Assembly (NCBI GenBank): GCA_963809175.1
Contig: CAWEIK010000003.1
Span: 434,001-498,000 of the forward strand
From: JACCTU01 sp963809175
GTDB taxonomy: Bacteria; Actinomycetota; Thermoleophilia; Gaiellales; Gaiellaceae
Length of the DNA: 64,000 nucleotides
Direction of reading: 5' to 3'
This document shows positions 10,401 through 19,774 of this stretch, piece by piece. The notes under the pieces are model-generated. The model was given only the letters and a program-made list of their open reading frames with translations, did no database searches and was not told where the DNA came from. Every line of letters begins with the position of its first letter. The stretch's first letter is position 1. The translations under genes were made by a program, and so were the position numbers.

Positions 10401-10511
10401 GAGCACCTTGAGCGCCTGCGAGCCCGAGTAGTCGAACTCGCACGCCTGGCCGATCACGATCGGGCCCGAGCCGATCAGGCAGATCGACTTGAGGTCGTTC
10501 CTACGCGGCAA
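7469..10511 (-). CDS. carB: Carbamoyl-phosphate synthase large subunit (frame-shifted in this sequence)
   Basis: Uses ammonia from CarA, bicarbonate and two ATP to make carbamoyl phosphate. Two homologous halves are visible: the first starts with GSGPIVIGQACEFDYSGSQA, the second with GSGPNRIGQGIEFDYCC. The frame changes at about 8763 after EREQPVG, where one extra G/C base is present (span is 3n+1); the second half then runs on with IQFGGQTPLKLA to a C-terminal MGS-like allosteric domain (GLGFKLTATAGTAHTL). The TTG start overlaps carA by 11 bases. About 1013 residues after correction. Essential gene, so the shift is probably a consensus error. Confidence 0.93.
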
Positions 10512-11541
10512 CCGCGCTCAGCTCCTCGATCCACTCGTCGATGATCGTCCACGCGTCGTGCGGGCCCGGTCCGGCCTCGGGATGGAACTGCACCGAGCGT
10601 GCACGCAGCTCGGGGAAGTCGAAACCCTCGACGGTGCCGTCGTACAGCGAGACGTGCGTCGCCTCCTTGTCGTCGGAGGGCGCAACCGCGAAGCCGTGGT
10701 TCTGGCTCGTCACGAGCACCTTGCCGGTCGCCCGCTCGAGCACCGGGTGGTTCGCGCCGCGGTGGCCGAAGCGGAGCTTGTACGTCTCGTGGCCGGTCGC
10801 GAGCCCGAGCAGCTGGTGGCCGAGGCAGATCCCGAGCACCGGCACGCGTCCGAGCAGCTCGCGGAGCACGGCGACCTCTTCCACGAGCGGTTCCGGGTCG
10901 CCCGGGCCGTTCGTCAGCATGACGCCGTCGAACTGCGCGAGCTCGTCGGCGGACACGTCGTGCGGGAAGACCGTGACCGCGGCGCCCGCAGCGGCGAGCC
11001 GGCGCAGGATCGAGCGCTTGCAGCCGTAGTCGACGACGGCGACGCGCGCGCGTCCGTCAGCGGCGTAGACGTAGGACTCCGGCGTCGAGACCTGGGCGAC
11101 CAGTGCGCGCCCGGCCATCGCGGGCTGTTCGCCGATCGCGCGCTGTACTTCCTCGAGCGAGGCGTCGCCGGACACGACGGCCGCGCGCATCGCGCCCGCT
11201 TCGCGAAGCTTCAGGACGAGGCTCCGCGTGTCGAGCCCCGAGAGCGCGACGATCCCGCGCTCGTGCAGCCAGTCGGTCCACGCGGGGCCTCGCGCCTCGC
11301 GCATCAGCGCCGCGCGCGCGTGCGGGCGCTTCGACTCGGAGCGCTCTTCGGCGACGCCGTAGTTGCCGATCATCGGCGCCGTGAAGCACACGAGCTGCTC
11401 CGCGTAGCTCGGGTCGGTGACGACCTCCTGGTAGCCCGTCATCGCGGTCGTGAAGACCGCCTCGCCGAACGCGAAGCCCTCGGCGGCCACGGACTCGCCG
11501 CGAAAGACCGTTCCGTCCTCGAGCGCGAGGAAGCCCGTCAT
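10501..11541 (-). CDS. carA: Carbamoyl-phosphate synthase small (glutaminase) subunit
   Basis: 346 residues. The N-terminal CarA domain begins GFLALEDGTVFRGES; the C-terminal class I glutamine amidotransferase has the nucleophile elbow LGICLGHQLLGLA, with SQNHGF and the late QFHPEAGPGPHD holding the catalytic His and Glu. Releases ammonia from glutamine for CarB. Its ATG overlaps the pyrC stop (ATGA), and its end overlaps carB. Confidence 0.96.
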   Translation of the reverse strand: MTGFLALEDGTVFRGESVAAEGFAFGEAVFTTAMTGYQEVVTDPSYAEQLVCFTAPMIGNYGVAEERSESKRPHARAALMREARGPAWTDWLHERGIVALSGLDTRSLVLKLREAGAMRAAVVSGDASLEEVQRAIGEQPAMAGRALVAQVSTPESYVYAADGRARVAVVDYGCKRSILRRLAAAGAAVTVFPHDVSADELAQFDGVMLTNGPGDPEPLVEEVAVLRELLGRVPVLGICLGHQLLGLATGHETYKLRFGHRGANHPVLERATGKVLVTSQNHGFAVAPSDDKEATHVSLYDGTVEGFDFPELRARSVQFHPEAGPGPHDAWTIIDEWIEELSAVAA

Positions 11542-12839
11542 CCGTCGAACACCATTCGTCCGTCGGCGATCGTCGCGCGCACCTTGCCGCGGAGCGTCTC
11601 GCCGAGCAGCCACGAGTTCTTCGAGCGCGAGCGGAAGCCGCCCTCCTCGACGCGCCAGCTCGCGTTCAGGTCGAGCAGCACGAGGTTCGCGCGGGCGCCG
11701 ACCGCGATCGCCGGCTCGACGAGGTCGTACGCGCGCGCAGCCCCGGCCGACATCCGTTCGAGGATCGTCTCCAGCGGGATCACACCCGTCTCGACGAGAT
11801 GCGTGTAGAGCGCGCTGAACGCCGTCTCGAGACCGGTGACCCCGAAGGGCGCCGCCTCGAACGGCACCTCTTTCTCGTGGCGTGCATGCGGGGCGTGGTC
11901 CGACGCGACCGAACCTACGGTTCCGTCGCGTAGCGCCTGGATCAACGCCTGACGGTCTTCCTCATCACGAAGCGGGGGGTTCATCTTGAAGTTCGGGTCG
12001 AGTGTGCGAACTGCTTCATCGGTCAGACAGAGGTGGTGCGGCGTCACTTCAGCCGTCGCGGCCAAGCCGGAGGCTTGGGCGCGATAGAGCGCCGCGACGG
12101 ATTCTCGCGCCGAGAGGTGAAGAAGGTGCAAAGGCCGTTCCTCGTACGCGGCGAGCGAGAGGTCGCGCTCGACCATCACCGACTCGGCGATCGACGGGTA
12201 GCCGCCGAAGCCGAGCTCGGCGGAAACCGCGCCCTCGTGCACGTGACCGCCCCGTGACAGGGTCGGCTCCTCGCAGTGGAGCGCGAGCTTGAGGCCGGTG
12301 ACGCTCCCGTACTGGAGCGCGCGGCGCATCAGCCCGGGCGCGGTCACCGGGTGGCCGTCGTCGGAGAACGCGACCGCGCCCGCGTCCGCGAGCTCGGCCA
12401 TCTCCGTCAGCTCGCCGCCGGACTGGCCCTTGGTGATCGCAGCGAGGAAACCGACCGGGATCTCTGCCTCGCGCCGCGCGTCCTCGAAGAGCGCGCCGAG
12501 CACGGCCGCCGAGTCGACGACGGGATCGGTGTTCGGCATCGCGAGGATCGCGCAGAAGCCGCCGGCCGCGGCGGCGGCCGTGCCGGAGGCGAGCGTCTCC
12601 TCGTCCTCGCGGCCGGGAACGCGAAGGTGCACGTGCGGGTCGACGAACGCAGGCGCGAGCACGAGGCCGGCTCCGTCGACGACGCGGTGGCCGTTCCGCT
12701 CGAGCGAGGTGCCGAGCTGCGAGATCACGCCGTCGTCGACGCGAACGTCGATCTGCGCGTCGACGCCCTGCACCGGGTCGAGCACGCGCGCGCCGGTGAT
12801 GATCAGGTTGTCGGCGGGTGCGTCTTTGCGGACGAGCAT
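11538..12839 (-). CDS. pyrC: Dihydroorotase
   Basis: Zinc amidohydrolase closing carbamoyl-aspartate to dihydroorotate. Metal motif DPHVHLRVPG, the carboxylated-Lys/metal region FSDDGHPV, HCEEP, TAEVTPHHL and the late SDHAPHA are all present. ATG 12839 overlaps the pyrB stop; a GTG three bases upstream is equivalent. About 433 residues, type I (long) dihydroorotase as found in other actinobacteria. It is intact and has all metal ligands, so it should be catalytic rather than a structural PyrC'. Confidence 0.95.
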   Translation of the reverse strand: MLVRKDAPADNLIITGARVLDPVQGVDAQIDVRVDDGVISQLGTSLERNGHRVVDGAGLVLAPAFVDPHVHLRVPGREDEETLASGTAAAAAGGFCAILAMPNTDPVVDSAAVLGALFEDARREAEIPVGFLAAITKGQSGGELTEMAELADAGAVAFSDDGHPVTAPGLMRRALQYGSVTGLKLALHCEEPTLSRGGHVHEGAVSAELGFGGYPSIAESVMVERDLSLAAYEERPLHLLHLSARESVAALYRAQASGLAATAEVTPHHLCLTDEAVRTLDPNFKMNPPLRDEEDRQALIQALRDGTVGSVASDHAPHARHEKEVPFEAAPFGVTGLETAFSALYTHLVETGVIPLETILERMSAGAARAYDLVEPAIAVGARANLVLLDLNASWRVEEGGFRSRSKNSWLLGETLRGKVRATIADGRMVFDG

Positions 12840-13837
12840 CACGCGACCTCGTGGATCTCGGCGGCGGTCTGGACCGCGACCGGGCCGTGGGTGAGCAGGT
12901 CGTAGAGCACGGCCATCCTCGTGACGAGCCCGGCGCGCACCTGCGTCTCGATCAGCGCGTCCGCCGCGTCGGCGACGACCGGGTCGATCTCGACGCCGCG
13001 GTTCATCGGGCCGGGGTGCATCACCTTCTGGCCGGGCCGCAGACGATCGGGGGTCACGCCCCAGCGCGCCGCGTACTCCCGCAGCGACGGGACGTAGTTC
13101 GCGCCCTCCAGCATCCGCTCGCGCTGCATGCGCAGGACGTAGACGACGTCGGCTGCCTTGATCGCCTCGATGTCGATCGTCGTCTCGCAGCCGAGCGCCT
13201 CGATCCCGCGCGGGATCAGCGACGGCGGGCCCACGAGCGTGACGCGCGCGCCCATCATCGTCAGCGCCTGGATGTTCGAGCGTGCAACCCGAGAGTGGAG
13301 GACATCGCCGACGATCGCGACGTGGAGCCCCTCGACGCGGCCGAACTCCTCGTTCAGCGTGTAGAGGTCGAGCAAGGCTTGCGTCGGGTGCTGGTGCTTT
13401 CCGTCGCCCGCATTGACGACGTGCGCGCCCGTCCAGCGTGCGACGAGCTGCGGCGCGCCGATCTCCGCGTGGCGGATCACGATCACGTCCGGGTCGTACG
13501 CGCCGAGCGTGATCGCGGTGTCCTTCAGCGACTCGCCCTTGTCGACCGAGGAGCCGCTTGCCTTGAAGGACATGGTGTCTGCGGAGAGGCGCTTGGCCGC
13601 GAGCTCGAAGCTCGAGCTCGTCCGCGTCGACGACTCGAAGAAGAGGTTGAGCACGAGCCGGCCGCGCAGGGTCGGCAGCTTCTTCAGCTCGCGCTCGAGC
13701 GAGCGCTCGAAGCTCCGCGCCGTGCCGAGCAGCCGCTCGACGTCGTCTCGCGTGAGGTCCGCGATCGAGAGCAGGTGCCGCCGCGGCGGCGGCTTCGGGG
13801 GGAGGTACTCCTCCCGCATCACTTTCAGCTCAGCCAA
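12839..13837 (-). CDS. pyrB: Aspartate carbamoyltransferase catalytic subunit
   Basis: Transfers the carbamoyl group to aspartate. Carbamoyl-phosphate loop FFESSTRTSSSFE, the HPTQALLDLYT motif, and the aspartate-binding region HPGPMNRGVEID are present. 332 residues from a TTG that overlaps pyrR by 8 bases; an ATG at residue 7 is an alternative start. No PyrI regulatory subunit lies nearby, as expected for an operon under PyrR control. Confidence 0.95.
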   Translation of the reverse strand: MAELKVMREEYLPPKPPPRRHLLSIADLTRDDVERLLGTARSFERSLERELKKLPTLRGRLVLNLFFESSTRTSSSFELAAKRLSADTMSFKASGSSVDKGESLKDTAITLGAYDPDVIVIRHAEIGAPQLVARWTGAHVVNAGDGKHQHPTQALLDLYTLNEEFGRVEGLHVAIVGDVLHSRVARSNIQALTMMGARVTLVGPPSLIPRGIEALGCETTIDIEAIKAADVVYVLRMQRERMLEGANYVPSLREYAARWGVTPDRLRPGQKVMHPGPMNRGVEIDPVVADAADALIETQVRAGLVTRMAVLYDLLTHGPVAVQTAAEIHEVA

Positions 13838-14426
13838 GGGGCTCGTCCTCCTCTTCGGACGTTGGTACCAGCAGGACCCGGTCGACCTCGTCGACCTCGA
13901 GCAGCTGCACCTGGATGCGCTCGCCGCGGGAGGTCGGCAGGTTCTTGCCGACGTAGTCGGGGCGGATCGGGAGCTCGCGATGGCCGCGGTCGACGAGGCA
14001 GGCGAGCTGGACGCGCTCGGGGCGGCCGTAGTCGAACAGCGACTCGATCGCGGCGCGGATCGTGCGGCCGGTGTAGAGGACGTCGTCGACGAGCACGCAG
14101 GTCATCCCCTCGAGCGGGAAGTCGAGCGTCGTCGCGCGCACGAGCGGCTGCGCGTGGAGCGGCGCCTCGCCGCCGCGCACCTGGACGTCGTCGCGGTAGA
14201 AGGTGATGTCGAGGGAGCCGAGCTCGACCTCTTCGTCCGTGCGCTCGGCGATCAGGCGGCGCAGACGGTGCGCGAGCGGGACGCCGCGCGTGTGGATCCC
14301 GACGAGCGCGAGCCGGTCGAGCTCCGGGTTCGCCTCGATCAGCTCGTGCGCGATGCGGCTGAGCGTGCGCGAGATCGCCTCGGCGTCGAGCAGAACCTTC
14401 TCGGTCGAGACGCGTGCAGCGGCCAC
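13830..14426 (-). CDS. pyrR: PyrR: pyr mRNA-binding attenuation protein / uracil phosphoribosyltransferase
   Basis: PRPP-binding motif VLVDDVLYTGRTIRAA identifies the phosphoribosyltransferase fold; LVGIHTRGVPLAHRL and the final PTSEEEDE also fit PyrR. 198 residues. First gene of the pyr operon. The GTG start at 14426 is preceded by AAGGAG at optimal spacing, and that ribosome binding site is part of a PyrR-type RNA hairpin (separate entry), pointing to feedback control of translation by the gene's own product. Confidence 0.94.
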   Translation of the reverse strand: MAAARVSTEKVLLDAEAISRTLSRIAHELIEANPELDRLALVGIHTRGVPLAHRLRRLIAERTDEEVELGSLDITFYRDDVQVRGGEAPLHAQPLVRATTLDFPLEGMTCVLVDDVLYTGRTIRAAIESLFDYGRPERVQLACLVDRGHRELPIRPDYVGKNLPTSRGERIQVQLLEVDEVDRVLLVPTSEEEDEPLG

Positions 14427-14434
14427 TCTCGCAA

Positions 14435-14467
14435 CTCCTTTCCGGCCTCGCTGGACCGGGTTAAAGG
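14435..14467 (-). promoter_or_regulatory. PyrR-binding RNA hairpin overlapping the pyrR ribosome binding site
   Basis: On the minus strand the leader reads CCTTTAAC, then CCGG, a loop TCCAGCGAGG, CCGG, and AAAGGAG. The inner CCGG arms pair, and the outer CCTTT pairs with AAAGG, which is also the Shine-Dalgarno sequence of pyrR. The loop matches the known PyrR-binding loop pattern (GUCCAGAGAGGC type). In mycobacteria such hairpins repress translation when PyrR binds with UMP/UTP. I see no separate terminator helix, so translational control is the likely mode. Confidence 0.75.
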
Positions 14468-14592
14468 GGTCGGTGTCCGCGAGAACCTATCCCACCGGCC
14501 GGACGGACGCTCGCGCGGGTTCATCCCCGCTGAACGAAAGATCCCCCTTTCGGTGCCAACTGCGGCTACGCGGAACCGTCTGAACGTTCACT

Positions 14593-14736
14593 GTGGCGCG
14601 CTGGGGATTCGATCTGTCGGAGCCGCACCGCTGGGTGCCCGAGCAGCGCCACGTCAAGAGCGTCCAGCCCGCGAAGAAGAAGCCGCCGCGCCGGCTGACG
14701 TTCAGGCTCTCGTTCCGAGAGCGCCGGGCCGCCTGA
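14593..14736 (+). CDS. Possible small basic protein (47 residues)
   Basis: GTG-initiated reading frame in the 340-base interval between pyrR and the glycosyltransferase. Codons are almost all G/C-ending. The product starts VARWGFDLSEP and ends in a Lys/Arg-rich part (AKKKPPRR). No ribosome binding site is clear and no family is recognised. The rest of the interval (14427-14592) holds the pyr leader on the other strand. Confidence 0.3.
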   Translation: MARWGFDLSEPHRWVPEQRHVKSVQPAKKKPPRRLTFRLSFRERRAA

Positions 14737-14765
14737 ACCAACCCCCGGCGCCTCGAGCACGCATC

Positions 14766-16707
14766 ATGCTGCTCGTGAGGCGGGTTCCGGCTTGGGGGGT
14801 CTTGGCCGCGCTGGTCGCGATCTCGACGATCGCGCGCGCGTTGGCGGGCCTGCGCGTCCCCACACCGTGGATCGCGGCCGACGAGATGATCTACGCGGAG
14901 CTCGGCCGAAGCCTCTGGGAGACCGGCCACCTCTCGATCCTCGGCGCGGACACGGCGTTCTACAGCCTCGTCTACCCCGCCCTGATCGGCCTGCCGCTGG
15001 CGCTCTTCGACACCGCGCTCGGCTACGACGTTGCGCGGGTGCTGGGGGCGCTCGCGATGTCGCTCGCCGCAGTGCCCGTCTTCGCCTGGGGCCGGACCCT
15101 GATGTCGGAACGCTGGGCGCTCGCGGCTGCCGCGCTCACGCTCTGCATCCCGGGACTTGCGTACTCGGGGCTGCTGATGAGCGAGACGGTCTTCTACCCG
15201 CTCGTCGCGCTGGCGGCTTGGCTCGCGGCGCGCGCGCTCACCGCGCCGACGTTGCAGGCACAGGCGCTGCTCGTCGGTGTCGTCGTGCTGACGATCCTGA
15301 CGCGGCTTCAGGGCGTCGTCCTCGTGCCCGCGTTCGTGCTCGCGGTCGTCGATCTACGCCGCCGCCGGGCGAACGAGGACGCCGATCGTCCGCCTCTGGC
15401 CGTCGCTCGCGGCGCTCGCGGTGGTCGGCGCCGGCGTCGGCGCGATCGGGCTCGGCGCGTACTCGCCCGCCGGTAGCGCCGAGTACGAGGTCGGGGACGC
15501 GCTGCGCTTCGGCTTCTACCACGCCGCCGACCTGCTGCTGCTCGTCGGCATCGTGCCGGCCTGCGCAGTCGCCGCACTCGCGCTCGCGCGTCCGGGCTCG
15601 CCGGAGGTTCGCGCCTACCTGGCGGTGACGTTCGCGTTCACCGCGGGCTTCGTCGCCGAGGTCGGGCTCTTCGCCTCTCGCTACGTCGGTCGGCTTGCGG
15701 AGCGCGACCTGCTCGGGCTGGCGCCGCTGCTCTTCATCGGCCTGTGCCTCTGGCTCGACAGCGGCGCACCGCGGCGGCGCGCCTCCTCGTACGTCGTGGC
15801 GTTCGCGGCAGCCGCGCTCGTGCTGGCGCTCCCGCTCGGGCGGCTCGTCCACAAGGCGGCGCTCCCCGACTCGTTCACGCTGATCCCGGTCTGGCAGCTC
15901 GGAAGCTACGACGTGGTCGTCTGGACCTTCACCGTGGTGGCGGTCCTCGCGTTCGCACTGCTGCCTCGGCGCCTGCTCGTCGCGATCCCGATCGCGCTCG
16001 CGCTGCTCTTCGTCGGCATGTCCATCTCCGTCTCGCGGTTCGTTGCGAACGAGGCGTCGGTGCTCGAGACCTCGTTCTTCGGCGAGTCCGACCCGGGCTG
16101 GATCGACGCCGCGGCGGACGCCGACGTCGCCTACTTCTACGACGGCGAGGCGCACTGGAACGCGGTCTGGTCGCACGTCTTCTGGAACCGCAAGCTCCGT
16201 CGGGTGTACCTGCTCGAAGACGCACGGCGCGTGCCGGGCCCCCTGCCGCAGCAACGGGTCGACCCCTTCCCGCTGGGCGTGCTCGCCGAGGACACGCCGA
16301 GCTGGATCGTCGCAGCGACGCCGACCTTCACCTTCCGCGGCGAGGCGGTCGCGACGATCGCCCAGGTTGGCCTGACGCAGGCCGGGCTCACGCTCTGGGG
16401 GAACGGGAGTCCGCTGCGCCTGCAGACCGTCCGCACCGGCGTGCAGGGCAACGGCGACATCTACGGGCCGGCGTCGATGACGGTCTACGGCTGCAGCGGC
16501 GGAACCTTCGAGCTGACGCTGATCGCGAAGGGCACTCAGGCGACCGTTCGCCTCGACAACGGCCAGTCGAGCCAGGAGCGGACGCTCGCCCCCGAGGAGA
16601 TCTGGCGGCCGTCCGTGCCGGCCGTCGGCCCGGCCGGCATCTGCAGCCTCGCGATCACACCGAGCGTCATCGTCGGCTCGACGCGGTTCGAATACGTCCC
16701 CGGTTAG
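14766..16707 (+). CDS. GT-C type membrane glycosyltransferase-like protein (frame-shifted)
   Basis: About 646 residues over two frames joined at about 15369, where a GGG run in an Arg-rich loop carries one extra G (span 3n+1). The N-terminal part has many membrane helices, with an acidic pair in the first external loop (WIAADEMIYAE), as in ArnT/PMT family 39 enzymes that use polyprenyl-linked sugars. Hydrophobic segments continue to about residue 420; the C-terminal 200 residues are an extracytoplasmic beta-rich domain. Donor and acceptor are unknown. Its stop shares TTAG with the convergent protease gene. Confidence 0.75.
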
Positions 16708-17804
16708 CTGCGGGACTGGACCGCGCGCGCGAGGTCCGCGAGCGAGACCACACCGACAGCGTCGCCGTCGGTGACGACGACGCCCCGATCGAGCCCGCCG
16801 CTGAGCGAGTTGAGCGCGTGCTCGAGCGAATCGTCACCGGCGAGCACCGGCACGACGGCGATCGGCAGCATCCGCTCGCCGACCGTTCGAGTGCTCCACT
16901 CGCCGCGTGGGACGTCGGCGATCTGGCGAAACGGGAGCAGACCGACCGGGCGGCCGTCCTCGACGACCGGATACGCGTCCTGCCGGTCGGTCCAGACGAC
17001 GCCGTCCATCAGCTCGCCGATCGTCTGCCCCGGCGACAGCGTCGTGGGCGTCGGAACCATCAGGTCGCGCACGCGCAGGCCGGCGATCGCGCCGTACACC
17101 TTCGCGTAGCGCGCCTCGTCGGAGGCCGCGCCGTAGAGGAACCAGCCGAGGAACGCCATCCAGAGGCCGCTCGTCCCGCTCTCCAGGAAGAAGAGCGCGA
17201 GACCGCCGACGATGAAGAGCGCGCCGAACGCCCGTCCGATCGCCGCGGCGACCCTGGTCGCCCAGGTGAAGTTGTCGCGTGCGGCCCAGAGCGCGGAGCG
17301 GAGCACCCGCCCGCCGTCGAGCGGCAGTGCGGGCAGCAGGTTGAAGACGAGGAGCGCGAGGTTGATGTAGCCGAGCCACGCGGCGATCCCGTCGACCTCG
17401 TCGACACCGCTGATCGCGACCGCGAGGCCGACGAAGCCCAAGCCGAGCACGAGCGAGACGAGCGGCCCCGCGATCGCGATCCGGAACTCCGCGCCGGCAC
17501 CCGGGAACATCCCGCGGAACTGTGCGACGCCGCCGAAGAGCCAGAGGGTGATGCCGTCGATCTCCATCCCCTCCCGCCTCGCCTGAAAGGCGTGGCCGAG
17601 CTCGTGCAGGAGCAAAGAGGTGAAGAACAGCAGCGCCGCTGCGATCGCCATCGCGTAGTAGGTGCCTTCGCCGAGGCCCGGGTTCTGGTCGGGGAACACG
17701 GCGGTCGCGAGCGACCACGTGATCAGCCCGAAGACGACGAGCCAGCTCCAGTGGATGCCGATGCGGATCCCGGCGATCCGACCGAGCGTGATGCTCGAGG
17801 TCAC
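16704..17804 (-). CDS. Site-2-type M50 metalloprotease with CBS domains
   Basis: Zinc motif HELGH at residues 67-71 within a membrane helix and the second-ligand motif NLLPALPLDGGR near residue 170 identify an intramembrane protease of the SpoIVFB/Rip3 type. The C-terminus (from about residue 245) has two CBS repeats (RDLMVPTPTTL and the later PIAVVPVLAGDDSLEHAL). 366 residues, normal for CBS-containing members. GTG start overlaps the methyltransferase stop (GTGA). Substrate unknown. Confidence 0.9.
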   Translation of the reverse strand: MTSSITLGRIAGIRIGIHWSWLVVFGLITWSLATAVFPDQNPGLGEGTYYAMAIAAALLFFTSLLLHELGHAFQARREGMEIDGITLWLFGGVAQFRGMFPGAGAEFRIAIAGPLVSLVLGLGFVGLAVAISGVDEVDGIAAWLGYINLALLVFNLLPALPLDGGRVLRSALWAARDNFTWATRVAAAIGRAFGALFIVGGLALFFLESGTSGLWMAFLGWFLYGAASDEARYAKVYGAIAGLRVRDLMVPTPTTLSPGQTIGELMDGVVWTDRQDAYPVVEDGRPVGLLPFRQIADVPRGEWSTRTVGERMLPIAVVPVLAGDDSLEHALNSLSGGLDRGVVVTDGDAVGVVSLADLARAVQSRS

Positions 17805-18551
17805 GCCGCTCTCCCGACCGCGACGAGCCAGCGGAGGTCGTACGCAACGGTCTCGGGAAGCGTGCGCTCCGCCGCCGCGAGCCCGCGCTCGATCTCGTCC
17901 TCGCCGATCAGGTCGAACGTGGAGATGTGCCGCGCGCGCAGCCGATCCAGCGCAGCCTCGCGCGAGAGCGTGGCGCGCTGGTCCAGCCGCAGGGTCTCGA
18001 CTTCGGCGAAGCCCGCCTCACGCAGCTCGGCAACGAGTTGCGCGCGCGGTCGGGAAGCGCGCGCGATCGACCCGCTCGAGCGACGGCAGGTAGCGGTTGA
18101 GCCAGTGGGCGCCGAAGTGCGACTCGTCGAAGCTCACGACCGCGACGCGGCCGTCGGTCGCGAGCACGCGCCGCGCCTCGGCGAGCGCGGCCGGGCGATC
18201 GACCAGGTGGATTACCAGCCAGAGCACCGCGCGTTCGAACCAGCCGTCCTTGAAGGGCAGCGACTCGGCATCCGCCCGCTTGAACGCGACGCCCTGCACC
18301 TTGTCCTTCGCAACGGCGAGCATCTCCGCCGATGCGTCGACGCCCCAGACCTTCGCGTATGCCCGCTCGACGAGCGCGACGCTCAGCCGGCCCGTGCCGC
18401 AGCCGACGTCGAGCACCCGGCGACCGCGCAGGTCGGCTGCGCGCTCGACGAGCTCGTAGACCTCCCACCAGTTCTCGTCGACGGGCCGAACCGCGTCGTA
18501 GCGTTCGGCGAGCCGCCCGAAGTCGACGCTAGGGCCCGGCGACGGGCTCAT
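17801..18551 (-). CDS. Class I SAM-dependent methyltransferase (frame-shifted)
   Basis: Motif I VLDVGCGTGRLS (about residue 46), acidic motif II GVDASAEML, and FKRADAESLPF identify a Methyltransf_11-like protein. After ...ERVDRARF the frame shifts by one base in a CCC run (about 18050); the second frame continues QLVAELREAGFAEVETL and ends LRWLVAVGRAA. About 249 residues after correction. Substrate unknown. Translationally coupled to the protease gene downstream; it overlaps the DUF2007 gene upstream. Confidence 0.8.
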
Positions 18552-18741
18552 CGGGCTCGGTCATCGCCTCGATCGCGTCCTGCGCGAGATCGACCGACCC
18601 TTCCGGCACGAACACGGCGAGCGCGTCCGCATCCTCTTCCGGCTGGAGCTCGGACTCGATCCCCGCCTCGGCGAGGATCGCCTGGATCTCCCCTGCCTCG
18701 GTGACGTCGCCTGCAACCGCCACCTGCACCATGCTGGTCAT
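18529..18741 (-). CDS. DUF2007-like small protein
   Basis: 70 residues with the beta-alpha-beta pattern of the DUF2007 (putative signal-transducing) family: VQVAVAGDVTEAGEIQAILAE then an acidic middle and LAVFVPEGSVDLAQDAI. The start overlaps the RNase Z stop and its end overlaps the methyltransferase, so it is part of the same transcript. Function unknown; a PII-like fold is family knowledge. Confidence 0.7.
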   Translation of the reverse strand: MTSMVQVAVAGDVTEAGEIQAILAEAGIESELQPEEDADALAVFVPEGSVDLAQDAIEAMTEPDEPVAGP

Positions 18742-19742
18742 CTCGTCTCCTCGACGGTCGCCACTGGTTCCGGTGGTGCTGAGTCTACGCGCCGCCCCGA
18801 TGCGCCTCCCTTGATCAGCGTCGGCGAGCCGCGTTCCGCGAACGGAATTTCGATGACGTCGAAGTCGCGCGGCACGACGGTCTCGGGAAAGATCGCGCGG
18901 GCCTCCTCGGCGATCTCGGGGCCGAAGTACCGGCTCGAGAGGTGCGTCAGCGCGAGGAGCGTGACGTCGGCCTCGCGCGCGGCCTGGGCCGCCTGGGCGG
19001 CGGTCGAGTGCAGCGTCTCCTGGGCACGTTCACGCTCCTCCTCCGCGAACGTCGCCTCGTGCACCAGCACGTCAGCGCCCTGCGACGCCTCGACCACGCT
19101 CGCAGCAGGAGCGGTGTCGCCCGCGAGGACGAGCTTGCGTCCGGGCCGCGCCTCGCCGACCACGGAGTCGGGCGTGATCACGCGGCCGTCGGGAAGCGTG
19201 ACCGCCTCGCCGCGCTGTAGCGACCCGCGCTCGGGGCCGATCGGGATCCCGAGCCCCTCCGCGGCGTCCGGGTCGAAGCGTCCCGGCCGAGGCTCCTCGA
19301 CGAGCGCGTAGCCGACGGCGTTGCGGCCGTGGTTCGGAGCGAAGGCCTCGATCCGGTACTCCTCGCGCGCCAGCACGTCCCCGGGTCGCAGGGTGACGAG
19401 CTCGTAGGGATAGGTGAGCCGGCCGAACACGCGGCGCAGGTCATCGAAGAGCTCGGAGAGCCCGGCGGGGCCGTAGATCGTGATCGGCAGCTCGCGGCCG
19501 CGGAGCGCGAACGTCTTCAGCATCCCGGGCAGCCCGAGGAAGTGGTCGGCGTGAAAGTGCGTCAGGAAGATCTCGCGGAGCTCGACGAGCCCGACGGACG
19601 ACCGGAGCATCTGCCGCTGCGTTCCCTCCGCACAGTCGAACAGGAGGCGTTCGCCGCCGCGGCGGACGAGCAGCGCGCTCGGCGCGCGGTGGGCCGTCGG
19701 CATCGAGCCGGACGTGCCGAAGAAGACGATGTCCAGATCCAT
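18738..19742 (-). CDS. rnz: Ribonuclease Z
   Basis: Metallo-beta-lactamase-fold tRNA 3' endonuclease. Zinc motif LTHFHADHFLGLPG, N-terminal FFGTSGSMPT, the aspartate ligand in LVLAGDT, and the late LTHLSSRY fit RNase Z. 334 residues. Relevant here because both tRNA genes in the window lack an encoded CCA, so 3' processing by RNase Z is expected. A strong hairpin ends three bases before its start codon. Confidence 0.92.
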   Translation of the reverse strand: MDLDIVFFGTSGSMPTAHRAPSALLVRRGGERLLFDCAEGTQRQMLRSSVGLVELREIFLTHFHADHFLGLPGMLKTFALRGRELPITIYGPAGLSELFDDLRRVFGRLTYPYELVTLRPGDVLAREEYRIEAFAPNHGRNAVGYALVEEPRPGRFDPDAAEGLGIPIGPERGSLQRGEAVTLPDGRVITPDSVVGEARPGRKLVLAGDTAPAASVVEASQGADVLVHEATFAEEERERAQETLHSTAAQAAQAAREADVTLLALTHLSSRYFGPEIAEEARAIFPETVVPRDFDVIEIPFAERGSPTLIKGGASGRRVDSAPPEPVATVEETR

Positions 19743-19745
19743 TAG

Positions 19746-19774
19746 CTGGCGGAAATGCTGCGCATTTCCGCCAG
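19746..19774. repeat. Perfect 12-bp inverted repeat between lysM gene and rnz
   Basis: CTGGCGGAAATG, a 5-base loop, then CATTTCCGCCAG. It lies between the LysM gene (ends at 19786) and the rnz start (19742), both on the minus strand. No run of T follows it, so it may be a rho-assisted terminator, an mRNA stability element, or a structure controlling rnz translation. Confidence 0.6.

Noticed and set aside
14581..14591. TGAACGTTCA palindrome as a possible LexA box.
   Set aside because: The two half-sites are not separated by four bases and the CGAAC/GTTCG arms are incomplete.
15744..18704. A 986-codon plus-strand frame across four genes.
   Set aside because: Composition is that of an out-of-frame shadow; it crosses well-supported genes on both strands.
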